DNA of 64,000 bases from Clostridium sp. MB40-C1 (GTDB lineage: Bacteria > Bacillota > Clostridia > Clostridiales > Clostridiaceae), in contig NZ_CP133189.1 in assembly GCF_030913655.1 (NCBI RefSeq), forward strand, positions 1,240,001-1,304,000, given 5' to 3'. This document shows positions 43,758 to 52,685 of the stretch, in pieces. Within the stretch, counting starts at the first letter, position 1. The number at the start of each line of letters is the position of its first letter. Made by a program: the position numbers and the translations under genes. The notes below the pieces were generated by a model. It searched no databases, was not told where the DNA came from, and saw only the letters and a list, made by a program, of their open reading frames with translations.

Positions 43758-44453
43758 TTATACTTTGATTCTATAACCAACTCCCCAAACTGTTTCAACA
43801 TATTGAGGATCTGATGGATTGAATTCAATTTTTTCTCTTATTTTTCGAATATGTACTGTAACCGTCGCACTATCTCCTAGGGAATCAAGTCCCCAAATAC
43901 TTTCAAATAATTCATCTTTGCTAAATACTATATTAGGGTGTTTAGCCATATGATAGAGTAATTCAAATTCTTTTTGTGCTAAAGTAACTTCTTTGCCATT
44001 TATAAACACTTGTCTGGAGTCTTTATTTATTTCAAGACCTCTTATAATAACTATATTATTATTCACTATATTATTGAATTTGTTTTTTAATCTCTCATAA
44101 TTTTCAATATGAGACTTAACTCTAGCAACCAATTCTCCAGGACTAAAAGGTTTTGTTATGTAGTCATCTGCGCCAAGAGTTAAACCTTTTATTTTATCAA
44201 TTTCTTCTTTTTTAGCAGAAACCACCAAGACAGGTATATCTTTATTTTCATGAATAATTTTTAATATATGAAATCCATCAATTTTAGGTAACATAATATC
44301 AAGGATTATTAAGTCATAGTCATTTTCTTTTATTGCTGTTAAGCCAGATACACCATCCTCACAAACTTGTACTTCAAATCCAGAAATCTCAAGATAATCC
44401 TTTTGTAGTTCAGCAATACTTGGATCATCTTCAATTATTAATATTTTTTTCAT
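43758..44453 (-). CDS. OmpR-family response regulator
   Basis: The 231-residue protein has an N-terminal receiver (IIEDD start, phospho-acceptor D52 in LIILDIMLPKIDGF, K in ITKPFSPGEL) and a C-terminal winged helix (about 130-231, ending VETVWGVGYRIKV). It lies downstream of its histidine kinase gene, separated by 171 bases that contain a perfect dyad (44505-44547). Its partners are the kinase and the ABC transporter genes upstream in the same direction, so it probably regulates that transporter in response to an envelope signal. GGGAGG is placed before ATG. Confidence 0.92.
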   Translation of the reverse strand: MKKILIIEDDPSIAELQKDYLEISGFEVQVCEDGVSGLTAIKENDYDLIILDIMLPKIDGFHILKIIHENKDIPVLVVSAKKEEIDKIKGLTLGADDYITKPFSPGELVARVKSHIENYERLKNKFNNIVNNNIVIIRGLEINKDSRQVFINGKEVTLAQKEFELLYHMAKHPNIVFSKDELFESIWGLDSLGDSATVTVHIRKIREKIEFNPSDPQYVETVWGVGYRIKV

Positions 44454-44504
44454 ACCTCTAAAATTCCCTCCATATTTATTTTATCCCTGTTTCATTTAAT
44501 ATAA

Positions 44505-44547
44505 TTAATGTATAAAATCTAGAACTAGGTTAAATTTTATACATTAA
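44505..44547. promoter_or_regulatory. Perfect 14-base dyad between kinase and regulator genes
   Basis: TTAATGTATAAAAT (44505-44518) and ATTTTATACATTAA (44534-44547) are exact complements with a 15-base spacer. It could be an operator, an attenuator or an mRNA processing hairpin that uncouples the regulator gene from the upstream operon. Confidence 0.45.
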
Positions 44548-44624
44548 TTTTCAATTTTTAAATGTTCCATATTTATTGCGCTAAAGCAATTATAGTCAAT
44601 ATATGAGATTAATCAACTTTTTAT

Positions 44625-46052
44625 TTAGTTAATTTTCTCAAGAGATATCATAATGCTTGTACCCTCATTACCATGACTAATTGCCCATATTGAGCCATTA
44701 TGACCTTCTACTATTTGTTTTGCGATGGCAAGCCCTAAACCACTGCCTTTTGCGCCACTTCTTGCAGCATCAGTTCTATAGAACCTATTAAATATTTTAT
44801 TTACATCTTTTTTATCTATACCAGAACCATTATCCCTTATTTCTATGATAATACTTGAAGAGGTCTTTCTTAGATTTATAGCCAGTTTGCCTTTCTCTTT
44901 ATTCATATACTTTCGAGAATTTTCTATAATATTTAAGATGACTCGTCGCATTCTTTCTACATCCAACATAACAAATGAAGAGGTCTTCAATTCATTATTT
45001 AAGCAAATTTTTATATTATCTTTTTTTAATTCATATTCACTTTCAGATACACAATAATTGAAATATTCCACAATATTTACTTTTGTAAAATTAAAAGGAA
45101 TTTGTTTTAAATCAAGTTTTGAATATAAAAGTAAATCATCAATCATATGGTCAACGTGTTCTGCCTTAGAGTAAATAGTTTTTAAATAGTGTTCTTTTTT
45201 TTGTGGAGTATTTGCAACTCCATCTAAAATACCTTCCACATAGCCTTTTATTGAGGTTATTGGTGTCTTTAAATCGTGTGAAATACTAGATACAAGTTCT
45301 TTACGATTATTATCATACTTCATTTTCATAATTATAGAATCCTTAAGTTGTACTCTCATAGCTTCAAATCCTTGGCACAATTCCTGTATTTCTTGATCTC
45401 CTTCGTCAGCAATACTACAGTTTAAATTACCATTACTAATTTCACATGTAGCTTTTTTCAAAAGTTTTATAGGTTGTATTATTCTTTTTGAAATAATATA
45501 AGACATAATTATATTAGTTATTATGAAACATATTATAAAGACCAAAATTGTAGCAATAATAAATTTATTAAAGAAGTTCACTTCTTTTTCTATAGGCGCT
45601 AACAATATTATAATTTTACTCAATTCTTCTTTTGAATTTAACTCTATAGTTTCAATTATATAAGGAGTATTATTGATTGAAATTTTTTTATCTAAGGTAT
45701 TTTCTTTTGACAACTCCATACATTTTTCTATATCAATTTTATTAATATCATAAGGATTGGAGAGAATTTTATATGGTTTTATAATAACAAATTTACCATT
45801 TATTTTTGAAAGTTGTTGTGACAAGATATCATTAAGTTTATCATCATCAATATTTTGTTTTAATATATTAGTTTTAATTGTTACAAGTTCAGATTGTAAT
45901 AACATACGTTCTTTATATATATCATAGTTTGTCTCACTTCCAGAAATTTTAAATGAAACAAATAAAATTCCCAGTATAGTTATTATTGTAATAACGATTG
46001 GGACTACAACAATTATAGTATTAGATATTATAAGTCTTCTTTTTATGTCCAT
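44625..46052 (-). CDS. Sensor histidine kinase
   Basis: The 475-residue kinase has TM1 (about 8-34), an extracellular domain of about 125 residues, TM2 (163-188), HAMP (189-245), a DHp domain with His259 in SSISHDLKTPITSIKGY, and an ATPase domain with N box (NIIENSRKYMN), G1 (IEIRDNGSGIDKKD) and G2 (GAKGSGLGLAIAKQ). The sizeable external domain differs from the tiny loop of BceS-type kinases, so direct sensing is possible. It starts 9 bases after the permease stop, in one operon with the ABC genes. Confidence 0.92.
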   Translation of the reverse strand: MDIKRRLIISNTIIVVVPIVITIITILGILFVSFKISGSETNYDIYKERMLLQSELVTIKTNILKQNIDDDKLNDILSQQLSKINGKFVIIKPYKILSNPYDINKIDIEKCMELSKENTLDKKISINNTPYIIETIELNSKEELSKIIILLAPIEKEVNFFNKFIIATILVFIICFIITNIIMSYIISKRIIQPIKLLKKATCEISNGNLNCSIADEGDQEIQELCQGFEAMRVQLKDSIIMKMKYDNNRKELVSSISHDLKTPITSIKGYVEGILDGVANTPQKKEHYLKTIYSKAEHVDHMIDDLLLYSKLDLKQIPFNFTKVNIVEYFNYCVSESEYELKKDNIKICLNNELKTSSFVMLDVERMRRVILNIIENSRKYMNKEKGKLAINLRKTSSSIIIEIRDNGSGIDKKDVNKIFNRFYRTDAARSGAKGSGLGLAIAKQIVEGHNGSIWAISHGNEGTSIMISLEKIN

Positions 46053-46060
46053 TTTTTATT

Positions 46061-46813
46061 TTAAAACTCCTTTTTATCAAATAAATAATATCCAAGTGTG
46101 AAAAACAATATACCATAACTGAACATCATCGTAAATTCACGAAAAATTTTCATAAATGGGAAACCATCTATTATCCATAAATTATACCAGTTAAACATTG
46201 ACGTAAATAGTATTCCAGAATATTTTACAAACACAATTTCCATTCCTTTGAAGACGATAAAAACAAGTACAGATAAGAAAAATACAGCTGTGCCACTTCT
46301 TAAAATATTAGCGAAAATTGTAATCATAAGAGCTAAAATCATCATGGGTAATACAGTGACTATATAACATAAAAATATTTTAAGCATTCCTTGAAAAGTA
46401 AATGAATTTGAATTAAAAATAGCTCCTGTAATAGTTGAAAGAATCATTACTAATAAGAGGTTAGTTAATATAAAAGTCATTATAGATATTAATTTAGCAG
46501 TAAAAAATTTTAATCTTGAAACAGGTCTTGTAATTACAATTTTCATGGTATTGTGAGAAAATTCACTTGAAAAGCTATCTATAGTAACAAGAGCAGTAAA
46601 TAAAGGTAAAATAGTATTTACTATTAATGAAAGTACTAGTATTGGAAACTCTAAGCTAGAAGTGCCTCTTATTCCAAAACCACTTCTCAATGCAACAATA
46701 GCGAATTGACCTAGTACAATAAAAATTAAAGATATTATTACTGAAACTAAAATTTTTTTCTTTTTATATAACTTTTCCATTTCATTAATTATAGATGCTT
46801 TAAATTCTGTCAT
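46061..46813 (-). CDS. ABC-2 type permease
   Basis: The 250-residue permease has six predicted membrane segments. A cytoplasmic start (EFKASIINEMEKLYKKKKIL) leads into the first, a large first loop contains FSSEFSHNTMKIVITRPVSR, and the ABC-2 pattern follows. It overlaps the ATPase gene by 14 bases, so the two proteins are translationally coupled and form the exporter. The pairing with a kinase and OmpR regulator resembles bacitracin or lantibiotic self-protection and detoxification systems; the substrate is not known. Confidence 0.87.
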   Translation of the reverse strand: MTEFKASIINEMEKLYKKKKILVSVIISLIFIVLGQFAIVALRSGFGIRGTSSLEFPILVLSLIVNTILPLFTALVTIDSFSSEFSHNTMKIVITRPVSRLKFFTAKLISIMTFILTNLLLVMILSTITGAIFNSNSFTFQGMLKIFLCYIVTVLPMMILALMITIFANILRSGTAVFFLSVLVFIVFKGMEIVFVKYSGILFTSMFNWYNLWIIDGFPFMKIFREFTMMFSYGILFFTLGYYLFDKKEF

Positions 46814-47525
46814 TTCGTCCCACCTCGCTTACAAAGTAATTTTCAAGTGAAGCATAATTATTTAATATATTTTTAGTAGTATCTACATTAAGAATTTTTC
46901 CACCATACAAAATTCCAATTTTGTTGCAAGTTAGTTCCACATCATGAATAAGATGACTTGATATAAAGAAGGTAGTTTTTTCTTTTTCTGCTAAATTCTT
47001 TATGATATTTCTCATGTCAATCATTCCTTCAACATCTAATCCGTTAAAGGGTTCATCTAAAATGACTACTTCAGGTTTAGACAAAATTGCTGCTGCAATT
47101 CCAAGCCTTTGTTTCATTCCAAGAGAAAATTTTCTTGTTTTTTCATTTTTAAATTTTATCATATCTGTAAGTTCTAAAACTTCTTCGATTCTTTTATCAT
47201 CAATATTTTTATAATATCTTGAAAACTGTTTAAGGTTTTCATAAGCAGTTAAGTATTGGTATGATTCTGCAGTCTCAATAATACATCCTACCTTTGACAT
47301 AGCTTTTTCAAATTCTTCTATAATACTATGTCCAAGAATTTTAACATCTCCGCTATTTGGTTTAATAAGTCCTGTCATGATTTTCATAGTTGTAGTTTTT
47401 CCAGCTCCATTAGGACCTAAAAATCCGAAAATATCACCTTTATATATTTCTAGGTTAATATCTACTATACCTCTACCATTTCTATACATTTTATTTAAAT
47501 TACTTATTTCAATAATTTTGTCCAA
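46800..47525 (-). CDS. ABC transporter ATPase (BcrA-like)
   Basis: The 241-residue ATPase has Walker A GPNGAGKT at 37-44, the signature FSLGMKQRLGIAAAI, Walker B VVILDEPFNGLD and switch His in FISSHLIHD. The GLD-VEGMIDMRNIIKNLA region is typical of BcrA/LanF-type exporters. The start is TTG 47525, preceded by GGGGGAG; the first codons read LDKIIEIS with initiator Met. It is first in the operon ATPase-permease-kinase, followed by the regulator. Confidence 0.9.
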   Translation of the reverse strand: MDKIIEISNLNKMYRNGRGIVDINLEIYKGDIFGFLGPNGAGKTTTMKIMTGLIKPNSGDVKILGHSIIEEFEKAMSKVGCIIETAESYQYLTAYENLKQFSRYYKNIDDKRIEEVLELTDMIKFKNEKTRKFSLGMKQRLGIAAAILSKPEVVILDEPFNGLDVEGMIDMRNIIKNLAEKEKTTFFISSHLIHDVELTCNKIGILYGGKILNVDTTKNILNNYASLENYFVSEVGRNDRI

Positions 47526-47567
47526 CAGAAACTCCCCCTATACAAAAACATATATTATGTAATACAC

Positions 47568-47611
47568 TTAAGCTTCAGATAAATATTAAAAATTTTATCT
47601 GAAGCTTAAGA
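47568..47611. repeat. Perfect 17-base inverted repeat upstream of the ABC operon
   Basis: CTTAAGCTTCAGATAAA and TTTATCTGAAGCTTAAG flank a 10-base AT spacer, just before the ATPase gene on the minus strand. Without a clean T-run it could be an operator for the regulator, or a terminator of the upstream secreted-protein gene. Confidence 0.55.
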
Positions 47612-47709
47612 TCTATACTTTAAATCATGTTTACCACAGTTAATACTATAACATTGATAGAGTAGATGTAAACATAGCTGTGGTTTTAAAAAAATCGAAA
47701 AACTATTTG

Positions 47710-48954
47710 TTAATCAAATATTCTAATAAAATGACTATCATATGTTTCATATGAATCTTTTGGTATATTGAAGTATATATTTGTTCCACGAATATCTATA
47801 CTTATATTGCCACCCTGAGATAAACCTTCTATTTTAAAGTCTGCATTTAAACCATTTTCTTTACTTCCGTATTTAGCATCAAATTTTATATCTGACATTT
47901 TTTCAGCATAATTTTCATAGCCCTTTAAATATTGTTCATGATATGTTCCTTTAATAGAATTAGCATCAGAATGAGTAATGGTTAATAATCTTTCGCCTAT
48001 CTTTTGGAACTTACCGTCTTTTTCTATAATTATATTATTTTTGTATTTACCTATATATTTTTCAGGGTTTGCAAATTCATCTTCATTATTTTTAATAACT
48101 TTTTTAATCTTTGATCCTGAAAGATTAGGTTTATTAACAACAGTAGAATTTATATTAGATATTTTAACAAGTAGTTCAAAAGTTAAGTTATGCTCTTTAC
48201 CCTTATCATCCTTACCATTAAGGGTTCCTATACCAAAAACATTTTGTATTAAGCCATTCTTATCTACAAGCATTTTACCTTTAACTTCTTTTAAATATAT
48301 ATCTTTAGTAATTGAAGGCATAATATTTTTTTCAGAAGGATCTCTTCGGTTAATTGATATAACTTCATTTTTTAGCATATAAGAACTTACTGCATTAATA
48401 AGAGCAGGTATTTGAGTTTGGCTAACTGAACCAGATAACTCTTTGTTTCCATCAGGTTTATTTGTAACAACAACATAATCTTTTAAATTTCCTACTAAAG
48501 CATCAGCGATTTTTTCAATATCAGATGCTCCTTCACGTTTAAAAGGATTTTCAAAAGCATATCCAGAATCAGGTACTTTAAATTCAGTTACATTATAAAC
48601 ATCTTTATCAGAATTCTTAATAATTCTAGTGTTTTTATCTGAATAACAATGGAATTTTGATTTTTTATTTCCTATAGTTTTTGTATCAGTATTTTCACTA
48701 GCATGCTTTGATACATCATATTTACCTAATGTATTTTCCGACATAATGATTTTCCCATTATCCTTTAAAGTAGTAGAGAAATCTATAGTATAATTTGAGT
48801 ATTTATTTTCAAAACTTGCTGCTGAATATTTTAAAGCATCTTTTCCTTGTTCGTAACCACTTTTAGAAGATACCTCAGCTAGAACAGTTGTAGCAAACAT
48901 CAATATACCAACAGTAAAACTTATAGCCATAGCAGTTTTCTTTTTTAGTTTCAA
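47710..48954 (-). CDS. Secreted protein of unknown family
   Basis: The 414-residue protein has a clear signal peptide (KLKKKTAMAISFTVGILMFA TTVLA read in two parts; cleavage likely after VLA near 26). The mature part is rich in beta strands, Lys and Asn, with a repeated style of segments around TLKDNGKIIMSENTLGKYDV and TFELLVKISNINSTVV. No lipobox Cys is seen. I do not recognise a domain. It sits upstream of the ABC/two-component operon in the same direction and could be a related envelope stress protein, but that rests on position only. The start is TTG 48954 with AAAGGAGTG 9 bases upstream. Confidence 0.75.
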   Translation of the reverse strand: MKLKKKTAMAISFTVGILMFATTVLAEVSSKSGYEQGKDALKYSAASFENKYSNYTIDFSTTLKDNGKIIMSENTLGKYDVSKHASENTDTKTIGNKKSKFHCYSDKNTRIIKNSDKDVYNVTEFKVPDSGYAFENPFKREGASDIEKIADALVGNLKDYVVVTNKPDGNKELSGSVSQTQIPALINAVSSYMLKNEVISINRRDPSEKNIMPSITKDIYLKEVKGKMLVDKNGLIQNVFGIGTLNGKDDKGKEHNLTFELLVKISNINSTVVNKPNLSGSKIKKVIKNNEDEFANPEKYIGKYKNNIIIEKDGKFQKIGERLLTITHSDANSIKGTYHEQYLKGYENYAEKMSDIKFDAKYGSKENGLNADFKIEGLSQGGNISIDIRGTNIYFNIPKDSYETYDSHFIRIFD

Positions 48955-49310
48955 TTTATAATCACTCCTTTATTATTTTATTTAAACATTAATAGGAAAG
49001 CTTTCCTTAATCTTATATTAAGTCAATTAGCTATAGTTTTTCTAAAGTAATTCTTAACAAATTCTAAACTTTCAATGAGAACCCTAGTACTATAATAATT
49101 TATTTTTAAAAGAATTACTACCTGGCATTAGTTAAACTATGGAAAATATGTTTGGAGTTGTTCCTAAAATAACAATTTAAAATTTTATATATTCATATTA
49201 AATAAAAAAAGTGAAGTTACTTTTAATGGAAGATATATATTTTAAACAAGAGGGGATTAGAAAAACATAAAGAATGGTTTATAGTAAGAGGAATTTTATT
49301 TAATAAATGA
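48955..49310. other. Gene-free stretch
   Basis: This is the divergent leader of the secreted-protein gene and AT-rich DNA with stops in all frames. I see no motif I can support. Confidence 0.5.
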
Positions 49311-49592
49311 TATGATATAATAAAATGCTTCTTTTTTATACCTCTTTTTAGATGGGGTGAAAAATATTATGTATTATGCAGCGGTTGCAATTCAATATAT
49401 GAAAGTCCTAAAGAAAAAGGAAAAATAATTGAGAGGGGAGAAGATATAAAAGTTACTTATGGGGATTTGAAACCTATTGAAACAGGATACAATAAAGAGG
49501 GGTATTTAGTAGAAACTAGGTGTAAATATTGTGGTGAAGTTGTAGAACCTAAATTTGAATATTGTCCTTATTGTGGCACAAAGATTAAATAG
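49311..49592 (+). pseudogene. Zinc-ribbon protein, 5'-truncated
   Basis: A frame of about 93 codons reads KCFFFIPLFRWGEKYYVLCS, then GCNSIYESPKEKGKIIERGE, and ends with two CxxC pairs (TRCKYCGEVV, YCPYCGTKIK). This matches small clostridial zinc-ribbon proteins that begin with a membrane-proximal stretch before the first Cys pair. The frame opens right after TGA 49308-49310 and contains no start codon or ribosome site, so the first ~25 codons of a normal gene are missing. It ends in the bidirectional hairpin shared with yjbQ. Confidence 0.65.
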
Positions 49593-49620
49593 AAGGATTA
49601 ATTATCCTTCTATAATTTTT
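49592..49620. terminator. Short convergent terminator
   Basis: GAAGGAT/ATCCTTC with a short TAATT loop, followed on plus by TATAATTTTT. It lies between the zinc-ribbon remnant and yjbQ. Confidence 0.5.
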
Positions 49621-50006
49621 ATATATACATTTCTATTTCTAGGTCCATCAAATTCACAAAAATAAATTCCTTGCCATGTGCCTGTAAGTAGGGTGCCTTT
49701 TTCAATTATAAGGGTAGCACTAGATCCCATATATGAAGCTTTTAAATGAGCGTGAGAATTTCCTTCAAAATGTTTGTAATTACCTTTGATTGGTATAAGT
49801 TCATCTAATGTAACAATAATATCTCTTACTACATCAGGATCTGCATTCTCGTTTATAGTTATGCCAGCAGTAGTATGAGGACAAAACACTATAACAACTC
49901 CATTTTCAATATTATTCTCTCTAACTGCTTTTTCAACAAGGTATGTTATGTTTATAAACTCTTCTGATCTTGTAGTTTTAATTTTATGTATAAGAGTGGT
50001 ATTCAC
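49602..50006 (-). CDS. yjbQ: YjbQ family protein (UPF0047)
   Basis: The 134-residue protein shows the family signatures FCPHTTAGITINENADPDV and NSHAHLKASYMGSSATL, with the conserved His and Glu cluster, and GTWQGIYFCEFDGPRNR near the end. E. coli YjbQ has reported secondary thiamine-phosphate synthase activity; the physiological role is unsettled. The length is exact for the family. The start is GTG 50006 with GAAGG upstream. Confidence 0.92.
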   Translation of the reverse strand: MNTTLIHKIKTTRSEEFINITYLVEKAVRENNIENGVVIVFCPHTTAGITINENADPDVVRDIIVTLDELIPIKGNYKHFEGNSHAHLKASYMGSSATLIIEKGTLLTGTWQGIYFCEFDGPRNRNVYIKIIEG

Positions 50007-50110
50007 AAAAAAACCTTCTTTCTATACTAAACTTTTTAAAATTCTACTACGGCTTTAATAATATCTATTAATAGAGTATTAATTAAAAAATTATAAATAA
50101 CACAGAGTAA

Positions 50111-51094
50111 TTAAAATAACTTACTAAATACTTTTATAGGAAAATATTTATTTGAAGCATTAATAGTTTTTTTATCTTCACCATCTATGTTTTGACGATG
50201 GATTTTAGAATCTTTTTCTTTAATTTTATAGTATACATAATCATCTATCATTTGGGCTTTAGAAACATTGCAGTCTGTTAACTTATTTACATTAAATGTC
50301 TCTACATTAAGCATATATAACATATTTTTCACATACTTAGCATCTATATCAGTAAAGCCTTCATAAGTGAATAACATATAATTATTAAATACTCCTAATA
50401 TATTGTTACATTGATTTGTTTCATAAATTTTTTTCCCTGTTTCTAAATTTTTTATAATTACTGAACTAGAATTTTTATTTTTATATATCATATAATTTTT
50501 ATAAAAGTATACCTCTGAATAGAAAGCTGCCACAACAGCATCTTTCATTTTGTCGTTTATATTAATTTTTTTCAAAACTTCTGATCCTCTATAAGGATAA
50601 TCTTTTCTTTTGTAATATATGTGACTATTAAAATAATATAGGTTAGAAATATATCCCACAGATTCATGCATTATAGAATTATTTCTACCATCTAATGCTA
50701 CAGATTTTATATAACTTCTGAAATTGTGATTTTCACAATAGTATATAGTTTTATTATGAATACAGTATGAAGTAGGAGAAGATAAATCTTTACATACAAT
50801 ATAAGTATCTTTTCCTTCTAGATTACATTTAATTAATGTAATTTTTTTTTGATGCTTTATAGTATAAAATATATTATCTTTTACTATTACAATATTTTCT
50901 ACTTTATAATCTACTATTAGTTCCTTTTTTTCATCATATTTGAAAATTCTATATAGCTTACAATCTTGTGAGGCATCAATATAATAAATATATTCTCCTG
51001 TTTGTATATAAACATTTATATTAACTTTATCATAAGTAGAAATTATATTATGTAAATTATTTACTGTTACACTTGCTTTATTTAAACTTTCCAT
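50111..51094 (-). CDS. DUF5050-like beta-propeller protein
   Basis: The 327-residue protein has no signal peptide. Repeating blades of the form IYYI-D-LYRI-DG-D carry Tyr pairs (GEYIYYIDASQ, NKTIYYCENHN, NSHIYYKRKDYP, DDYVYYKIKEKD) with intervening Asp-Gly turns (ALDGRNNS, NIDGEDKKT), as in YWTD/DUF5050 propellers. About six blades can be counted. Such proteins in clostridia are often surface or sugar-associated, but this one seems cytoplasmic. The function is unknown. ATG follows GAGGGA. Confidence 0.65.
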   Translation of the reverse strand: MESLNKASVTVNNLHNIISTYDKVNINVYIQTGEYIYYIDASQDCKLYRIFKYDEKKELIVDYKVENIVIVKDNIFYTIKHQKKITLIKCNLEGKDTYIVCKDLSSPTSYCIHNKTIYYCENHNFRSYIKSVALDGRNNSIMHESVGYISNLYYFNSHIYYKRKDYPYRGSEVLKKININDKMKDAVVAAFYSEVYFYKNYMIYKNKNSSSVIIKNLETGKKIYETNQCNNILGVFNNYMLFTYEGFTDIDAKYVKNMLYMLNVETFNVNKLTDCNVSKAQMIDDYVYYKIKEKDSKIHRQNIDGEDKKTINASNKYFPIKVFSKLF

Positions 51095-51514
51095 AACAAT
51101 CCCTCACATTTCCATTATTAATTAAGATATAGTAGTTATATATTATCTTAAATTTACAATTATTTTTTATTACATAAAATCAAATTTTTACAATATAGCC
51201 TAAATATTTATATTGCATTATTATATTAATCGTAAGCTTTTACAGAAAATTAAATAAAACATTAATTTTTACACTATTAACAATAATAAAAAGTGTTAAT
51301 CATATCTGACAAAATATGAGAAGTAATGGGGTTACCTTTTTAGGACACACTAAATTTTTATCCGTTGACTAAGTGTTTTTACTTAGTAACTTTATTTCGC
51401 ATTGCCATGTATAGTGTTCTCGGATTGTTTTAGACAGAGGGGAGGATTAAGAGAATTATAATATATGGTTTAGAAAAGATTATTAAGTCGCAAAATGAAA
51501 GAATTACCTATACA
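51095..51514. other. Gene-free stretch, possible IS remnant
   Basis: Around 51335-51450 the base composition is less AT-rich, and GGGTTACCTTTTTAGGACAC recalls IS3-family end sequences. No transposase frame survives. Two poly-purine/poly-T tracts flank it. I see nothing else. Confidence 0.3.
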
Positions 51515-51958
51515 CTAGTTAAATAAAAGTTTGTTTTTTAAAATTTTATAAAATATGTAGGAAGCAAGTAATGAAATAAAGTATGAAAAATATGTTGTAA
51601 CTATATTCCAATTATTGAAATAAACAACCCTATCTACTAATTTCCCACAAAGTTCGAATATTGTTAAAACCAAGCTTGCTAAGGATAAAGCAATATAAGG
51701 ACTAATATTATACTTTCGCATTATTTGAATATTAGCACATGGGAATAGACAAAATAAGCCTATATTAAAAGGAACTGCAGAAAGATTACGAAGGTAGAAT
51801 GGGTATAAATTCCAGAAAAAGTGAAAGCCTAAAGCGTTTATTATAAATGATACAACACTTGCGAAGGGAGCTATATAATATATAATTTTGCGTTCTTGAA
51901 CAATTATTAAAGTAATTATCCAAGGTATAATAAACCCTAATAAAATATTTAGAATCAT
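51515..51958 (-). CDS. CBO0543-type integral membrane protein
   Basis: The 147-residue protein has five predicted membrane segments, starting ILNILLGFIIPWIITLIIVQ. Polar turns are few (QERK, PFYLRNLS, RKYN). The layout and HFFWNLYPFYLRNLSAVPFN resemble the CBO0543 family of clostridial and bacillar membrane proteins, of unknown function. GAGGTG precedes ATG. It is isolated in direction from its neighbours. Confidence 0.7.
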   Translation of the reverse strand: MILNILLGFIIPWIITLIIVQERKIIYYIAPFASVVSFIINALGFHFFWNLYPFYLRNLSAVPFNIGLFCLFPCANIQIMRKYNISPYIALSLASLVLTIFELCGKLVDRVVYFNNWNIVTTYFSYFISLLASYIFYKILKNKLLFN

Positions 51959-52155
51959 AAAAACACCTCTATATATTTTGAACTAATATTATTATGAAAC
52001 TAATTATTACAATTATTCATCAACCTTTTAAATAAAAATAGCATTTATCTGTTGTAACCTATTTACTCTAACTCCATATATCACAAAGTATATATTACTC
52101 TAGAAGGGATAAAATATTAATGAATAGAAATATGTCTTTATAGGAGGTAATACGT

Positions 52156-52608
52156 ATGATGGGTTTATTTGATAATATTTTAGGCAATGACAATGATAAT
52201 AAGAAAAGTAAAGATGAAGGAAAACTTACACTTCATAAGGAAGAGATTGATATAAATAAAAGCAAAGTTCAAAAGGGTGAAGTTGAACTAAGTAAGGAAA
52301 TTATTGAAGAACAAAAAACAGTTGATGTTCCCGTTACTCATGAAGAAGTTGTTATTGAAAGAAGATCAGTAGATAACGAAGCTAGTGATACACCTATTAG
52401 TGATGAAGAAACCATACGTATTCCAGTCAGTGAAGAACAGGTTAACGTGGATAAACACACATTGGTAACTGGAGAGGTATCTGCCCATAAACGTGAAGTA
52501 CAGGAAACAAAGCGAGTGGATGAAAACCTAAAAAGAGAAGAAGCTCGCATAAACACAAATGGTGATACAGATATAGTTGATAACAATAAAGATGGTGGAT
52601 TACATTAA
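52156..52608 (+). CDS. YsnF/AvaK-domain (DUF2382) stress protein, soluble
   Basis: The 150-residue protein is mostly one YsnF domain: KLTLHKEEIDINKSKVQKGE, VPVTHEEVVIERRSV, EETIRIPVSEEQVNVDKHT and KREVQETKRVDENLKREEAR. A highly charged N-terminal linker (ILGNDNDNKKSKDEGK) precedes it. Bacillus YsnF is a general stress protein; the molecular role is unknown. It is the first of two tandem YsnF genes. AGGAGGT precedes the double ATG at 52156. Confidence 0.82.
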   Translation: MMGLFDNILGNDNDNKKSKDEGKLTLHKEEIDINKSKVQKGEVELSKEIIEEQKTVDVPVTHEEVVIERRSVDNEASDTPISDEETIRIPVSEEQVNVDKHTLVTGEVSAHKREVQETKRVDENLKREEARINTNGDTDIVDNNKDGGLH

Positions 52609-52628
52609 GGAATTTATAAAATAAATAA

Positions 52629-52672
52629 GAAAACACCTTCCAAATTATACATTAGATTTAGGAGGTGTTTTT
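52629..52672 (+). terminator. Hairpin between the two YsnF genes
   Basis: AAAACACCTTCC pairs with GGAGGTGTTTT (small bulge), followed by T residues and directly by the AGGAGG of the second gene. It would leave partial readthrough between the pair. Confidence 0.65.
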
Positions 52673-52685
52673 AGGAGGATAGAGC

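Noticed and set aside
43758-47525. BceRS-BceAB type bacitracin module
   Set aside because: The permease has six segments and 250 residues and the kinase has a large external domain, unlike the ~650-residue BceB and intramembrane-sensing BceS.
51335-51450. Possible IS3-family fragment
   Set aside because: Only a short end-like string is seen and no transposase coding remains, so I do not call a mobile element.
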